A stretch of 64,000 bases of DNA, from contig NC_087074.1 of assembly GCF_026151205.1 (NCBI RefSeq), forward strand, positions 16,627,962-16,691,961. Reading direction: 5' to 3'. This DNA comes from Bolinopsis microptera (Eukaryota; Ctenophora; Tentaculata; Lobata; Bolinopsidae). The stretch's first letter is position 1, and each line of letters opens with the position of its first letter. Below are positions 8,285 to 19,620 of this stretch, piece after piece. A model generated the notes under the pieces. That model searched no databases. It was not told the origin of the DNA and saw only the letters and a program-made list of their open reading frames with translations. A program made the position numbers and the translations under genes.

Positions 8285-11200
8285 ATGAATTTACAATCCA
8301 AAATTATAAGCTGGAACATCCAATCAACAAATACAACTTTTGGCTCTAAGTTTGATGACCCTCAATTTTGTGCCGTCTTTGACAAGTTTCCTATTGTCTG
8401 CCTTCAAGAAATAAGACAACCTGTCAAACACTCGGGTTACAGGTCCTTCAATAAAACCCGCCGGGACAAAAAACATGGTGGCGTATGCATAATGGTCCAA
8501 AACGAAATATCCAAAGGCGTTAAACTTGAAAAATCCACAATTGAAGATGTTGTTGCCTGTAAACTTGACAAAAATTACTTTGGCGTAGATAATGATATAT
8601 TCATTGTTAACTCATACATTAAGCCAGCTAACACTTCCTCTAAAAACTCAAATATTTCGGGCTTTGACACCATCCGTGAACTGGACCAATTTCTCAATGT
8701 TCTTTTAAGTAAAGGTGATGTCATTACTTGTGGTGACTTCAACTCGCGTATCGGCCATGACATTGACTTTATCAAAGAGGACAAATGTGGCTACGAGAGC
8801 TTCATTCCCCTGCCAGAAGACTACACCCCACAAGAACTTCCAACCAGGAACTCAAAGGACAAAAAGTCGAACAATTACAAAAGACCCTTTCTAGAAATGC
8901 TTGTCAATAATGAACTCCATATTCTCAATGGGAGAACTTTAGGAGACTCATATGGTGACTTCACTTGTATTCAGACCAGCGGTGCCAGCGTTGTTGACTA
9001 CTTTATTATATCACCAAACTGCAGTAAGTATCTAAGTCATATGACAATCCAGCCGTTCACTTGCTTTTCTGATCATAAACCACTACTCCTGGCACTCAAC
9101 TTCTCTCCTTCCAACACTCTTGTAAACACAAAGGCACTCCATGAAACTTACGCTCGAGCCCCACTTCGTTACAAAATAACTCCTGATAGCCTTTCAAACT
9201 TACGGGATACAATGATGGACCCACTTGTGGAAGAATGTTCCAAAAGCCTCTTAGAAACAGATTATCCCGAAGATCTCCTAGGTACATACAAATTAAACGA
9301 AGATATCACAGTACACTTGAACAAAATAGCAGACAAATGTCTCCAAAAGACCAAACATCCCAAAATAACCAAAAAGGGATCAATAAATAAACAACCCTGG
9401 TTCACACAAGCCACCAGAGAAGCTAAAATATCTTGTACTCGTGCAGCTCAAATTGTTTCTGATTTCCCCAATAGCGATTATCTTCGAAAAAATTTTTACC
9501 AAGTAAAAAATACGTACAAAAGTTTAATTGACCGTACAAAAAACAAATATCTTGACAAATTGAATACAGATATTGAATCTGGTAAAATTCTTAACTGGAA
9601 ACAATTCAAAAAACTGAAAAAATTTAAAGGAAGAGTTGACAAATTTGATTGCCATGACATGGACAACTTTCAAAAATTCTTTGGTAAACTTTATGCCAAT
9701 GCACATAGCACCATAACTGTAGAGAATAAGGAAGAAATGCTTCAAAATGCAGAGGCTATTAACAATAATTTCCAACCATCCCCTGCACAATCAATACTCA
9801 ATGGCCAGATCTCTGTGGACGAAATATCTACTGCGATCTCTTCACTCAAAAACGGCAAAAGTTCCTCGGAGGATATGATATGTAATGAAATACTGAAGAC
9901 CTTGTCCACAACAAACACACAACTCCTTTGCAAAGTCTTTAACCGCTGTTTGGACACTGGAACTTACCCATGGAACAACAGCATTATTACACCCCTACAC
10001 AAAAAAGGCGACAAAGATAATCCAGACAATTACAGAGCAGTTGCTGTGAGTAGTACAATCGGAAAACTATTTTCGACCATCATGTTAAACAGGATAATCA
10101 AGTTCAAAAATGAATACAACCCGGACCCCATAAATCAACTTGGCTTCGCTAAAGGAGCTCAAACATATGACCACATACTCACACTCAACACCATTACGTC
10201 TAAATACAAAAAGCTCAAGGTTCCCGTCTATGCTGTTTTTGTGGACTTCCGGAAGGCCTTCGACTCTGTTTGCCGTGAAGCTCTTTTCTTAAAATTAGCT
10301 AAACTAGGTATCACTGGCAAAACATTTAATGTTCTTAAACATATGTATAAAAATTCCACTGGCCAGATAAAACTATCTGGATTTGTCAGCGAAAAATTTG
10401 ATATCAATAAAGGAACTGAACAGGGTCATCCACTTTCCCCTGATCTATTTAAGATATACATCAGAGATCTTTCCCCTCGACTAGAATATGATAACTGTCC
10501 GAAACTAATGAACCAACTTATCAGTCACTTACTATGGGCAGATGATCTGATACTCTTGGCACTGGACCCCAAAACCCTCCAAAAGCAACTCGATGCTTTG
10601 AACAATTTCTGCTTGGAATGGGGCGTCGAAATTAATGCAGATAAAACTAAACTCATGAAATTTAATGCCCGTTTTGATACTTATCAGCCGGTTCCCCTCA
10701 AAATTGGTGATCACTTGTTAGAAGAAGTCGAGTCATACTGCTATCTAGGAATCGAAATACACAAATCCGGCACATTCACAAATGCCCGAACTGAGCTCAA
10801 AAAGAAAGCCATGCGTGCACTTTATGCCATGAAAAGCTCAGTAAACAAATCCAAATTATCATTCCGCTCTCTAACAACACTCTTTGATGGTCTTATTAAA
10901 CCTATCGTTCTTTACGGAGCGCCTATTTACACACCTAACATGGCTATCATAAAACACATAACAAAACAAGTCGATCTCAATATGGATGCCGACACAAAAA
11001 CAAAATTTCAAACTAGTATCCTCAAGAAAATTAGCCTTCTGAACAGCGAAAAAGTTCACCTTCACTTTCTTAAATGGTCACTGGGGGTAAATCGTAAAGC
11101 CAGCAACGCAGGCGTCTGGGGTGAGTCAGGCCGCTACCCATTAATCTATGAATGTATTAACCTCACTCTCAAATATAGCCAACGTTTGAAAAATCTCAAA

Positions 11201-12046
11201 GATAACTCGCTTGTCTCCTTAGCTTTCAAAGAACAGATGAACATGAAATTGGACTGGTACAGGGGTTTGGAGCCTGTCCTCGCGCTAGACCCATGTTTCT
11301 CTACCGATCATGTCACAGCCTACCGCACACTCAAAAACAATCACTCCAAGTTACTTTTCGAAAGAAACCCGAGTATCGCAAAACCACCAAAAGAGGACTT
11401 TCTTATTCACAACGGTTTCAAGAAACGAATTCCTCCTCAATCAACACAACCCATCGGGAGTAAAATATTCACACCACACGTCATTACTAAAACTTTGAAA
11501 TGTAACTTTAGAGAATATTGGGGGTCCTGTATCAACACTTCTCGGAAATTAGAATTCTATCGTGACCTAAAATCCAAATTTAACAAAGAGTATTACCTAG
11601 ATAGTGTCATTAAATATGCAGACCGTGCTAATATCACAAGACTGCGGATCAGTGCACATCGACTCGAAATTGAACTTGGCCGATATAATCAAACTCCACG
11701 TGACGAGCGAATATGCTCCTGGTGCAATATAGTCTTAGGTTCTGGTATTATTGAGAATGAAGACCACTTCCTTAACCATTGTGATCTTAACGCTGCATCG
11801 AGGCGAAAAGTCCTAGACAAGATCCAGTCACTCATATCAAATCCAATCAAACCGTCTGCGACATCTTATTCTGTTCACAATGTCATCCCTGGAGCAAACG
11901 TCCTCAAATTCATCAGCAACAACAGTGAAATCATTGAACTTATCACGAACGAAAGTCAAGTCCACCTCACGAGAGTCGTTGCTAGGTTTGCCACTACGTG
12001 TTTTAACAACCGCAAGAAATTTGTTGACTCTCTGGCCAGTACATGA
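8285..12046 (+). CDS. LINE ORF2: AP endonuclease and reverse transcriptase
   Basis: The product has 1,253 residues and starts at the ATG at 8285. The N-terminal AP-type endonuclease carries WNIQS, LQEIR, CGDFNSRIG and SDHKPLL. The reverse transcriptase follows, with HKKGDKDNPDNYRAV, FVDFRKAFDSV, GTEQGHPLSPDLF and the catalytic WADDLILLA. A C-terminal Cys/His cluster (CSWC...EDHFLNHC) probably binds zinc and nucleic acid. The protein nicks the target and copies the element's RNA into it. The frame is fully open, and family assignment to the CR1/L2 group rests on the domain set. Confidence 0.92.
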   Translation: MNLQSKIISWNIQSTNTTFGSKFDDPQFCAVFDKFPIVCLQEIRQPVKHSGYRSFNKTRRDKKHGGVCIMVQNEISKGVKLEKSTIEDVVACKLDKNYFGVDNDIFIVNSYIKPANTSSKNSNISGFDTIRELDQFLNVLLSKGDVITCGDFNSRIGHDIDFIKEDKCGYESFIPLPEDYTPQELPTRNSKDKKSNNYKRPFLEMLVNNELHILNGRTLGDSYGDFTCIQTSGASVVDYFIISPNCSKYLSHMTIQPFTCFSDHKPLLLALNFSPSNTLVNTKALHETYARAPLRYKITPDSLSNLRDTMMDPLVEECSKSLLETDYPEDLLGTYKLNEDITVHLNKIADKCLQKTKHPKITKKGSINKQPWFTQATREAKISCTRAAQIVSDFPNSDYLRKNFYQVKNTYKSLIDRTKNKYLDKLNTDIESGKILNWKQFKKLKKFKGRVDKFDCHDMDNFQKFFGKLYANAHSTITVENKEEMLQNAEAINNNFQPSPAQSILNGQISVDEISTAISSLKNGKSSSEDMICNEILKTLSTTNTQLLCKVFNRCLDTGTYPWNNSIITPLHKKGDKDNPDNYRAVAVSSTIGKLFSTIMLNRIIKFKNEYNPDPINQLGFAKGAQTYDHILTLNTITSKYKKLKVPVYAVFVDFRKAFDSVCREALFLKLAKLGITGKTFNVLKHMYKNSTGQIKLSGFVSEKFDINKGTEQGHPLSPDLFKIYIRDLSPRLEYDNCPKLMNQLISHLLWADDLILLALDPKTLQKQLDALNNFCLEWGVEINADKTKLMKFNARFDTYQPVPLKIGDHLLEEVESYCYLGIEIHKSGTFTNARTELKKKAMRALYAMKSSVNKSKLSFRSLTTLFDGLIKPIVLYGAPIYTPNMAIIKHITKQVDLNMDADTKTKFQTSILKKISLLNSEKVHLHFLKWSLGVNRKASNAGVWGESGRYPLIYECINLTLKYSQRLKNLKDNSLVSLAFKEQMNMKLDWYRGLEPVLALDPCFSTDHVTAYRTLKNNHSKLLFERNPSIAKPPKEDFLIHNGFKKRIPPQSTQPIGSKIFTPHVITKTLKCNFREYWGSCINTSRKLEFYRDLKSKFNKEYYLDSVIKYADRANITRLRISAHRLEIELGRYNQTPRDERICSWCNIVLGSGIIENEDHFLNHCDLNAASRRKVLDKIQSLISNPIKPSATSYSVHNVIPGANVLKFISNNSEIIELITNESQVHLTRVVARFATTCFNNRKKFVDSLAST

Positions 12047-12331
12047 ACAGTGAACACTGAAAATCACTGTACCCGCTTTTGTTTCTTTTCGCGCAACGAC
12101 GAGTGCAAACTGCAAAGTGACCTGGCTCAAGCATTACAGCATTACCAAGGCGACTGAAAACAAAATATTTTATGTCAAATCTTTATTTTTCACTTTAGTT
12201 AAGTTATATTAATATAATAAATTCAAATCTTATGATATTGTTATTATCTTAACAGTTACTATTGTAGCTCAAGATTTTAAATTTGTATTCCTTGTATTCC
12301 CTTGTATTCCTTGTATTCCTTGTATTCCACT
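12047..12331 (+). repeat. LINE 3' UTR and tandem-repeat tail
   Basis: AT-rich DNA follows the ORF2 stop and ends in about five copies of a 9-bp unit, TTGTATTCC, at roughly 12284-12331. CR1/L2-type LINEs end in short tandem repeats rather than poly(A), so I take this as the element's 3' end. Confidence 0.65.
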
Positions 12332-13109
12332 GGTGAGCAAGCATTTGTTTGTTGTTTAGTTGTGTTGAAAGGGAACATTACTTGATTAATTTATCCATTC
12401 GGATTTTAATAACGATGAGCTATGATATACCGTTCATCTTAGACTATTGGATCAATCTTATTATATGATTAGATTTTATAAACGAACTTGGCATACAAAA
12501 GATTATAATGCGGAGGTTGGCTGGCTCTTCCATAATAAATACGACACTTCAATTTACAGAATGCTTGCTAGAGATAAGACAAAATATTATCAGACTATAC
12601 ATGCAGCATGAGTAACTGGTGGATAAGCCTTCGGTAAAAACGGATCCGGAAAAGTCAATGCGGCACTCGGGTCCTTGGTATTGTCGTCGGTATATTGTCC
12701 ATTATCTACGTTCTGCTTTCGTAGTTTAAACAATAGTGAGTTCTAAATATACAGCTTTAAACCAATTAAGTATGAATGAATGAAATACCTGACAATCCGC
12801 ACTCTTATAATCCAAAAGCATGAGTAACTCGTAGTGATGTATGATTTCTAGAAACTTTAAATTAATTTTGGCGCTCACAGGTCCTCATGAATATATGTGA
12901 TTGCCGCATAAGGTTCTGTAAATGCGCAGGGCACCTTCAAGCTTAAATTATTCACCTTACTGAGGCAGTCAACCAACGCGTGGCTTTATTTTTATGATAT
13001 GATATGTTTTGATTGTTATTAATAAATACCAAAATTTAAATTTGTTTTCCTAAAAAAATTTGTTTTCCTAACAATCAAATATATACAAGTTTCAAAACGC
13101 ATGATCTAC
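12332..13109. other. intergenic DNA, no gene seen
   Basis: This is AT-rich sequence with no sustained reading frame. At 13037-13073 a short unit (TTTGTTTTCCTAA) is repeated twice. Nothing else is recognisable. Confidence 0.5.
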
Positions 13110-13112
13110 ATT

Positions 13113-13640
13113 CTACTCCATTATAATAGGGGCATGGATGAGGTTGTATGAGACTTCTGATAGATGGGTCTCATGCTTGGTGTCTACATTCTTCTCTTGG
13201 TACCCTCGTAGAGCAATAAGAGTTGTTCTCAACATTGCAAATGTTATCCTCGTCCTCACATGCCTGTCTACATCGCAGTATCTCTCCCTTCTTTTTCTTG
13301 GTATGAGGTCTGCTACTCTGTTGACAAACTGCTTACACTCTTTAGAAATTCCTCCAGATATGAGGAATACAGCTGGGGTTAAGGTAGCCTTCTCAACATT
13401 CAACACTCTCCAAACTTACTCATCCTTCTTCTCGTTCTCATTCATTTCGTAAACTTCTTGAAGAGTCTTTATCCTGTTTGATAAGCAATTGGGGTGTGAT
13501 ACCCTAATGTCAAGAAAGGTCAAGAAAACAACAATTTCAAATGGAGTCCAAACTCCTCTAGAAGATACATCAAGCCGAGCTTGGTCACCTGTTATGGTCT
13601 TGGGGTTGAGACAGTCACCCTCGTTTACCTTCTGTAGCTG
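13113..13640 (-). pseudogene. remnant of a retroelement-associated C-terminal domain
   Basis: The - strand is readable in one frame from about 13640 to 13113 with a single internal stop (TAA at about 13408-13410). The first part, with ARLDVSSRGVW and FLDIRVSHPN, resembles the nuclease-like (PD-(D/E)XK-type) tail found next to reverse transcriptases in many invertebrate repeats. The second part, with GGISKECKQFVNRVADLI, ITFAMLRTTLIALRG, is the conserved helical end of the same family. No reverse transcriptase is left beside it. A second, more decayed copy of the last part lies at 53880-54105. The assignment is from pattern memory, not a search. Confidence 0.55.
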
Positions 13641-13797
13641 TATAAATGTTTAAAAGCTCTCAAACAAGGCGATTTTGTATAATTTTTCTTTTCTGCCATG
13701 ATTATGAGCATTATTGAGTGTAGCAGATTTAGTTAAATGCTTTTGCAGTAATTGTTCAATTAAAAAATTTCTCTCAATCCTCAGGTTGGTGTAAAGC

Positions 13798-14853
13798 ATG
13801 ACGGTCGATACTTGTGAACTATGTGGCAATCAGTCAAACCGTTTTACATGCCAGATGTGTATAACCACAGGCAATTTCTGGGCTGACAAAGCTAGGTTTT
13901 CATTCAATGGAAAAAAACAAATTGTTTATAATTTAAAGGGGGAGAAATCAGATCTTCAGAATCAGGTGGCAAAAGCTTACACTTCATCTTGTGAATCAAA
14001 AGAAAGCACTTTAAAATCTGTTAGAAATGAGATAGTGACTCTACAAGAAAGGATTGAACTCATAAAACAACAGACAAATGATCTAAGGGACCAGACAATT
14101 ATTAAGCAAAAGCTGTTAGTTGAGCGTCACAAAAGAGTCAATGAGAAAAAATTATCCCTTCAGAAATTTGTAGAAAAATTGGAGACTACTCAAACTCAAC
14201 ATTCTAAAACATTAGAATTTGTGGCAGATGTTCGAGATGATCTGCAAAGACAGTCTCAAGATGTTCTGAGATCCTTGAACAGAAACATCTACAAAATAAA
14301 CAGCAGTGACGAAGATAATAAAAGTATGCTTGGTATTCATTTTCACGAGTGTTGTGATGCATCTTCATATGTACGGCAGATAAAGATAAACAGAAACGAA
14401 GAATTATCCCACAATACCTACGTCGTATTATCTCTGTTAACCCAACTTTGCAATGTGCTGTCTCCAATTCTTGATTGCAATTTACCCTATAAAATCGATC
14501 TGAGCAGTTTTGCAGGCTACGGAAGAACTTCAAGACTTATCTTCACATCGGTCAAACAACTCAGCTCAAACATTCTTTATCTTTGCTTATCACAACAGGT
14601 TCATCCAGAACTTTTAGAGCCATACGCTTTCATCAGCAACCTCCAACAGCTGTTTGAGTCAGAAGATGTGTGTGACTATCGAACATTCTGTCATTCCCTC
14701 GATCGTCCAGGGGACAGTGATTCAGAGGACACCCCCCCTTCTAGTTCAGATTCTGATGCAGGATGGGAAACAGTCACAGAGGTACAGGAGGAACCCGCTC
14801 CTGCTCTTATGGGTCGTTCTTCTTCTTACTTGGGGTCTCTTATTTGGAAATAA
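13798..14853 (+). CDS. ATG14: Beclin-1-associated autophagy factor ATG14 (Barkor)
   Basis: This is a 351-residue protein in a single exon. ATG14 targets the class III PI3-kinase complex (VPS34, VPS15, Beclin 1) to the ER sites where autophagosomes form. The N-terminus has the paired CxxC motifs typical of ATG14 (CELC at 6-9, CQMC at 18-21, then GNFW). Residues about 45-155 are heptad-rich coiled coil for Beclin 1 binding. A conserved C-terminal core follows (LTQLCNVLSPILDCNLPYK and NILYLCLSQQVHPE). The tail is acidic and Ser-rich, has WETV, and ends in a short hydrophobic stretch (SSYLGSLIWK) resembling the membrane-sensing end. It is shorter than the human protein. A 3' splice-like site, CAATCCTCAG, lies about 13 bp before the ATG, so a spliced or trans-spliced leader is likely. 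Confidence 0.92.
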   Translation: MTVDTCELCGNQSNRFTCQMCITTGNFWADKARFSFNGKKQIVYNLKGEKSDLQNQVAKAYTSSCESKESTLKSVRNEIVTLQERIELIKQQTNDLRDQTIIKQKLLVERHKRVNEKKLSLQKFVEKLETTQTQHSKTLEFVADVRDDLQRQSQDVLRSLNRNIYKINSSDEDNKSMLGIHFHECCDASSYVRQIKINRNEELSHNTYVVLSLLTQLCNVLSPILDCNLPYKIDLSSFAGYGRTSRLIFTSVKQLSSNILYLCLSQQVHPELLEPYAFISNLQQLFESEDVCDYRTFCHSLDRPGDSDSEDTPPSSSDSDAGWETVTEVQEEPAPALMGRSSSYLGSLIWK

Positions 14854-14854
14854 A
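14849..14854 (+). terminator. polyadenylation signal overlapping the ATG14 stop codon
   Basis: AATAAA spans the stop codon TAA at 14851-14853. If used, the 3' UTR would be only some 10-30 bases long. Confidence 0.55.
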
Positions 14855-14875
14855 GATTTTAATTCTTGTTGACAG

Positions 14876-16480
14876 TTTGAAGTTAATGTAATATAATTTA
14901 GGTTCACACCCTGGATTCGAGCTGAGTCATCTCGGATGATGCAAAGGATGATAGGTAGTTTTGTCACTACTCAAAGTATGAATTAGAATCTCATTACAGC
15001 ATAGGATTGGCCCTTGTCAAATTCTAAAAGCAAGATATTTGCAATTTTACCATATACATTTTAACTCCATATTTTTGTGGATTAATCTTTGACTTAAATC
15101 GTTGTATGGTTGTTGTCAAATTCACATATTATAACATTCTAAGTTCTGTAAAAAATATGTTACATATGACCTTGGTGGTGAAGCACTTTCTTTCATGTTG
15201 AGTCGATTTTAAATGTTGAGTCGATATGGTAATAATCAGACTGTAATTGCTGGATTTACAATATAATCATGTCCAGACATTCTCCTTACTTCGAATTCCA
15301 AAACCGAAAGGTCAGGTAGAATCACCCTCACTCTAATCACTTATCTGGTTTCTAATCAGTATTTTTTAGCTGTGTTCGATTCTCTTACCCTAACTGACTA
15401 CCTGTTAAGCTATCTGCTATCCAGTTTCTATCTGACTCCATTTCCTGGTATCCGGTTACCTCATCTTAAGGGGACATATACAAAAAGCTTTTATGTCCTG
15501 ACCATGCTGTTAACTTCATATTAGAATGAGTACAGTATTTATTATTTACGATCGTGCCTTAAATAATGAAAATTTTTTGAAAATTCGGCTTTTCTTCAGT
15601 TTTGAATATTTCGCTGAGAATTTTAGTACCAGTTGCAGTTGCAGTTATTACTGTTTCACTGAATAGCAGTCACCACAGACCGCCTCCAGTTAACCAGTTG
15701 TTACCATGTAGTTTCAGTATCAATATGGTGTTAAACATTGACTTGTGATTAAAATGAAAACTATTCTCGCCCAAATCATCTTCCGTATTTAGATACATTG
15801 TATAATACATTAATACATGAAAATTAGATAGGCTTTATTCTTTCGAATGTTCTCACTTTCCGTAACGTGTTTTTCGACCTTTTCCCCGGCTTCTCATCTA
15901 GTCAGGTCACATACCTGTATTCCACCAGGTCAACAGAAATCAAATCCATCTGTGTTTAGTTTCCCTTAGTTCAATATCAAACTACATTTCACAGTAATTA
16001 ACCCCAGTCCACGTACCGCTGCAGACCTCGTCTACATTTATAATACACAAAACCACATTAATTGTAAACCAATCAAGTCTTCCAAGTGCAGGTTGGGAAC
16101 TAGTTCCGGCTCAACACTGACTGTATTAATTCGGTGGCAGAAATTGAATTAATGGTTGGTGGGAAGTTGTCCTGAAGCTGCTCTTAACATTTTGCACTCC
16201 TTTTTTGTTTAGTGTATTGTGTAGACGACACTAATAGTAATGTAGTGCATTGTAAATGATTGTTTAGTGGCGTGAGTTGTTAGAATTCTCTTCTGAAAAC
16301 CAATATTTCCTGAAAAGACAACCAATATTTAAGATAGAACGTACATTTTCTGAACAAGTTGCTGTTGTCATACTATTAGATCATAATACATACTTGTAAG
16401 TAATCCTCTGGCACTTGTCAACCCCGCTAACATTCCGTCAACATTACGTGCTCGATAAAGTGAACGTTTTGCTTCACTGC
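14876..16480. other. intergenic DNA, no gene seen
   Basis: This is AT-rich, non-coding sequence with no open frame of note. A run of G bases at 16481-16490 marks the start of the low-complexity block that leads into the minisatellite. Confidence 0.5.
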
Positions 16481-16545
16481 CGGGGGGGGGGGACCCAGCA
16501 CACCCCCCTTCACTGCTACAGGACCCCCTTATGTCTCTTCCCCTA

Positions 16546-17522
16546 AACTCGGCACTCCCTCCTGGCCTACTGAAACCCGGCACTCTCCCCTACTGAAACC
16601 CGGCACTCCCCCCCCCCTACTGAAACCCGGCACTCCCCCTACTGAAACCCGGCACTCCCCCCTACTGAAACCCGGCACTCTCCCCCCCCCTGGCCTACTG
16701 AAACCAGGCACTCTCCCCTACTGAAACCCGGTACTCTCCCCTACTGAAACCCGGCACTCTCCCCTACTGAAACCCGGCACTCTTCCCTACTGAAACCCGG
16801 CACTCTCCCCTACTGAAACCCGGCACTCTCCCCTACTGAAACCCGGCACTCTCCCCTACTGAAACCCGGCACTCTCCCCTACTGAAACTCGGCACTCTCA
16901 CCTACTGAAACCCGGCACTCCCCCCTACTGAAATCCGGCACTCTCCCCTACTGAAACCCGGCACTCTCCCCTACTGAAACCCGGCACTCCCCCCTACTGA
17001 AACTCGGCACTCTCACCTACTGAAACCCGGCACTCTCCCCTACTGAAACCCGGCACTCTCCCCTACTGAAACCCGGCACTCCCCCCTACTGAAACTCGGC
17101 ACTCTCACCTACTGAAACCCGGCACTCTCCCCTACTGAAACCCGGCACTCTCCCCTACTGAAACTCGGCACTCTCACCTACTGAAACCCGGCACTCCCCC
17201 CTACTGAAAGCCGGCACTCCCCCCCCCCCTACTGAAACCCGGCACTCCCCCTACTGAAACCCGGCACTCCCCCCTACTGAAATCCGGCACTCTCCCCCCC
17301 CCCCCCCCCCCTCCTGGCCTACTGAAATCCGGCACTCTCCCCTACTGAAACCCGGCACTCTTCCCTACTGAAACCCGGCACTCTCCCCTACTGAAGCCCG
17401 GCACTCTCCCCTACTGAAACTCGGCACTCTCACCTACTGAAACCCGGCACTCTCCCCTACTGAAACCCGGCACTCTCCCCTACTGAAACCCGGCACTCTC
17501 CCCTACTGAAACCCGGCACTCC
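16546..17522. repeat. 23-bp minisatellite, about 40 copies
   Basis: The unit is built from GGCACTC, a C run, CTACTG and AAACCC. Copies vary mainly in the length of the C run (4 to about 18) and in CCC/CTC before GGCACTC. Two copies contain an extra CTGGCCTACTG junction (near 16688 and 17313), which suggests internal block duplication. Confidence 0.9.
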
Positions 17523-18055
17523 TCGTGGTTGCTCCTGCACCACGGGCTGTAACCAGACACGACCGTGAAACTCTATCGTTCATTTCTAGGTCCTGTAACT
17601 TCATACATCCTGACAGCTTACATCGTGTGCTCAGTGTATTAGTTGTTTTGCTGACTCTTTAATTTTCCATCTGTTGGTACCTCTTGTCGTGTTTCTGTGA
17701 TTTGGTGTCTTCAGACTGTCTATTGTCAGACTGCATAATTTCAGATTGCATTAAAACCCGGTTTAACTGGACTATTGATAGTAAAAACGCCATATCCCGT
17801 TTTTTTGATCGAAAGAATCTCCCGATATAGATAGTTGAACTTCAATTTCCCAATCATAGGTGCAGATTTCGTTTTGAGGTGAACTTTTAAGTTCCCGAGA
17901 AATTTTCTTAAGTTTGCTTTTTTTTCCTCCTCGGGCACATTCGTAACCTACGGGCCAGGTAAACCTAAACTACATATTGACCGTTATGTACGTCGGTATC
18001 TGTTGAGGAGCCAAATCATCTGAAAAGCCCTTAACCTATATTTTGCTCAGGCACG
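17523..18055. other. intergenic DNA, no gene seen
   Basis: This is unique-looking non-coding DNA between the minisatellite and a G-run repeat. The 65-codon - strand frame at 17741-17938 shows no recognisable domain. Confidence 0.4.
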
Positions 18056-18215
18056 TAGCCAGGATTTTTCTTTGGGGGGGGGGGGGGGGGGCTGTCGGCG
18101 AGCGAAGCTGCAAGCTGTGGCAGGGGTCTGGGGGCGCGGCCCCCAGCGGGGTCCAGGTAAGGGGCGGACCACATTGGCGGGGGCTAGGGGGGCGCAGCCC
18201 CCCGGAAAATTTTGC
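18056..18215. repeat. GC-rich dispersed-repeat fragment with G run
   Basis: A 20-base G run at about 18074-18093 follows GCACGTAGCCAGGATTTTTC. After it come GC-rich inverted motifs such as GGGGGCGCGGCCCCC and GGGGGGCGCAGCCCCCC. Local GC content is far above the surroundings. Similar G-run termini occur in the elements at 35217 and 36061. I take it as a transposon end, family unknown. Confidence 0.5.
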
Positions 18216-19613
18216 GAAATAGGGTGTTTTAGGCTAAATTGAAAGTTTAATGAATTTACAAAAATGTATGGTTTGGCATAATCATTGCCTACAATCCTGA
18301 CCTGAGTAATTTACCTCTTTGAGACTTTATTTTGGGTTGAAAATTAAGTTTATCGAGAGGAAGTGAAAAATCTCTGGTTCAAATTTGGATTTGAAGCCAT
18401 GTTTAATTTTTTCTGTTGAGGTCAATTTTTTGCGCAGAAAGCGTTCGATTTTATGTTTGCTTTTAATTTTTATGGTACCGACGGCACCTGAAATCGACGA
18501 AATCTGCAGGGGTGTTCCCAATCTCTGTGTGACATGAAAAAGATCAGGCAACAGTCACTATCATGCTTGTAGAATACACTTAACAGTGACCAGTCATGTT
18601 CATGTAGAATTTTCTAGTCCCATACCGTAATGGTGTTCAACTTATTGCGTCAGAGATACCTTACTATACTTGCACTATTAGGGTAATGAACTTGTTGGCC
18701 GTTTAGACCAACATACGACGTCTATACGTGCTATAAGATGGAGGAAACCTTACATGTTACAGGGAAGTGAGATAAACAACCTAAAATCATCAAGATTCGG
18801 TAGTAATAGCTGTTAAGCTCTATTTTGGTCAAGATTTTAGGATTGTCGATATTATCACTTAGTTGGTTAGTGCTTTGTCGACGTTTGTCAGTGTTTGTCA
18901 GTTGTTTAATTCACGTGAAAGGTACCTTTGTGCCCATTAGCCAGGAGCAGGAAGTAGCTACTAGATGTACTACACAGTACAAATTAATATACACTAATTA
19001 TACATTTCCCTGGCAAACAGCACGTAATGGTATATATTATATTATTTGTCTGTGGGCCTTTACTTGGCACGAAGGTTTATAAAACATTTTGGTTATTAAA
19101 TATTTTGTAACATTTTTTTGTGTTCAAATTCTTTTCTCAAAATTGTTTCCGTTACTCTGAGAATTAGGTTGAAATTTTCTCAATATAATGTTACGTGTTG
19201 TAGTGATTTAATCTGATTCCAAAACAGCAATGACTCTCTAGTTTGATTGTGTAATTCAGTAAAAGTACAGGAATCATTAGCCACACCTTAATATAAGCGT
19301 GATCTTACGAGGTCTTGTAATGTTAACACACACTACTCCACCAGAGCTCGAAATGACAAATTTGTCAACACTTTTATTAGCTTGTAAACATTCGGCACAT
19401 AGTTTCGAAATGTTCGCAGTAACAGTATCACGACTTACGAGAGTGGTAGAAGTCATATTTTGAATATTGGGTGCGTGACCTGTAGAAACCAGATGGTTAC
19501 TATGGTTACTAACCACTAACCAGGTGGTTAGCCATAGCCTATGTTTCTGGACCCTTTTCATGTACATATTTGGTTAAGTTTCAATATATTTAACATGAAA
19601 TTAATATCTTTAG
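18216..19613. other. non-coding DNA upstream of the five-exon gene
   Basis: I see no convincing exon here. Frames at 18825-19082 (+) and 19277-19567 (-) are open but show no recognisable domain. Because the first exon I assign at 19614 begins with a 3' splice-like site (CTTTAG), an upstream 5' UTR exon may lie in this stretch. Confidence 0.4.
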
Positions 19614-19620
19614 CTTCAAG

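Larger units (their letters stand above)
1..12331 (+). mobile_element. CR1-like non-LTR retrotransposon (LINE), interrupted by a copia element
   Basis: The element has an ORF1 (2-277 plus 5373-8234), a 50-bp gap, ORF2 (8285-12046), a 3' UTR and a tail of short tandem repeats. ORF1 ends in an SGNH-type esterase domain and ORF2 has an AP-type endonuclease followed by reverse transcriptase. That combination is typical of the CR1/L2 group of LINEs. The 5' end lies outside the window, so its target-site duplication cannot be checked. ORF2 has no internal stop. The only visible damage is the copia insertion in ORF1, so this was probably an active, young copy. Confidence 0.85.

Noticed and set aside
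19277..19567. 96-codon - strand frame
   Set aside because: No recognisable domain and no supporting splice sites. It may be chance.
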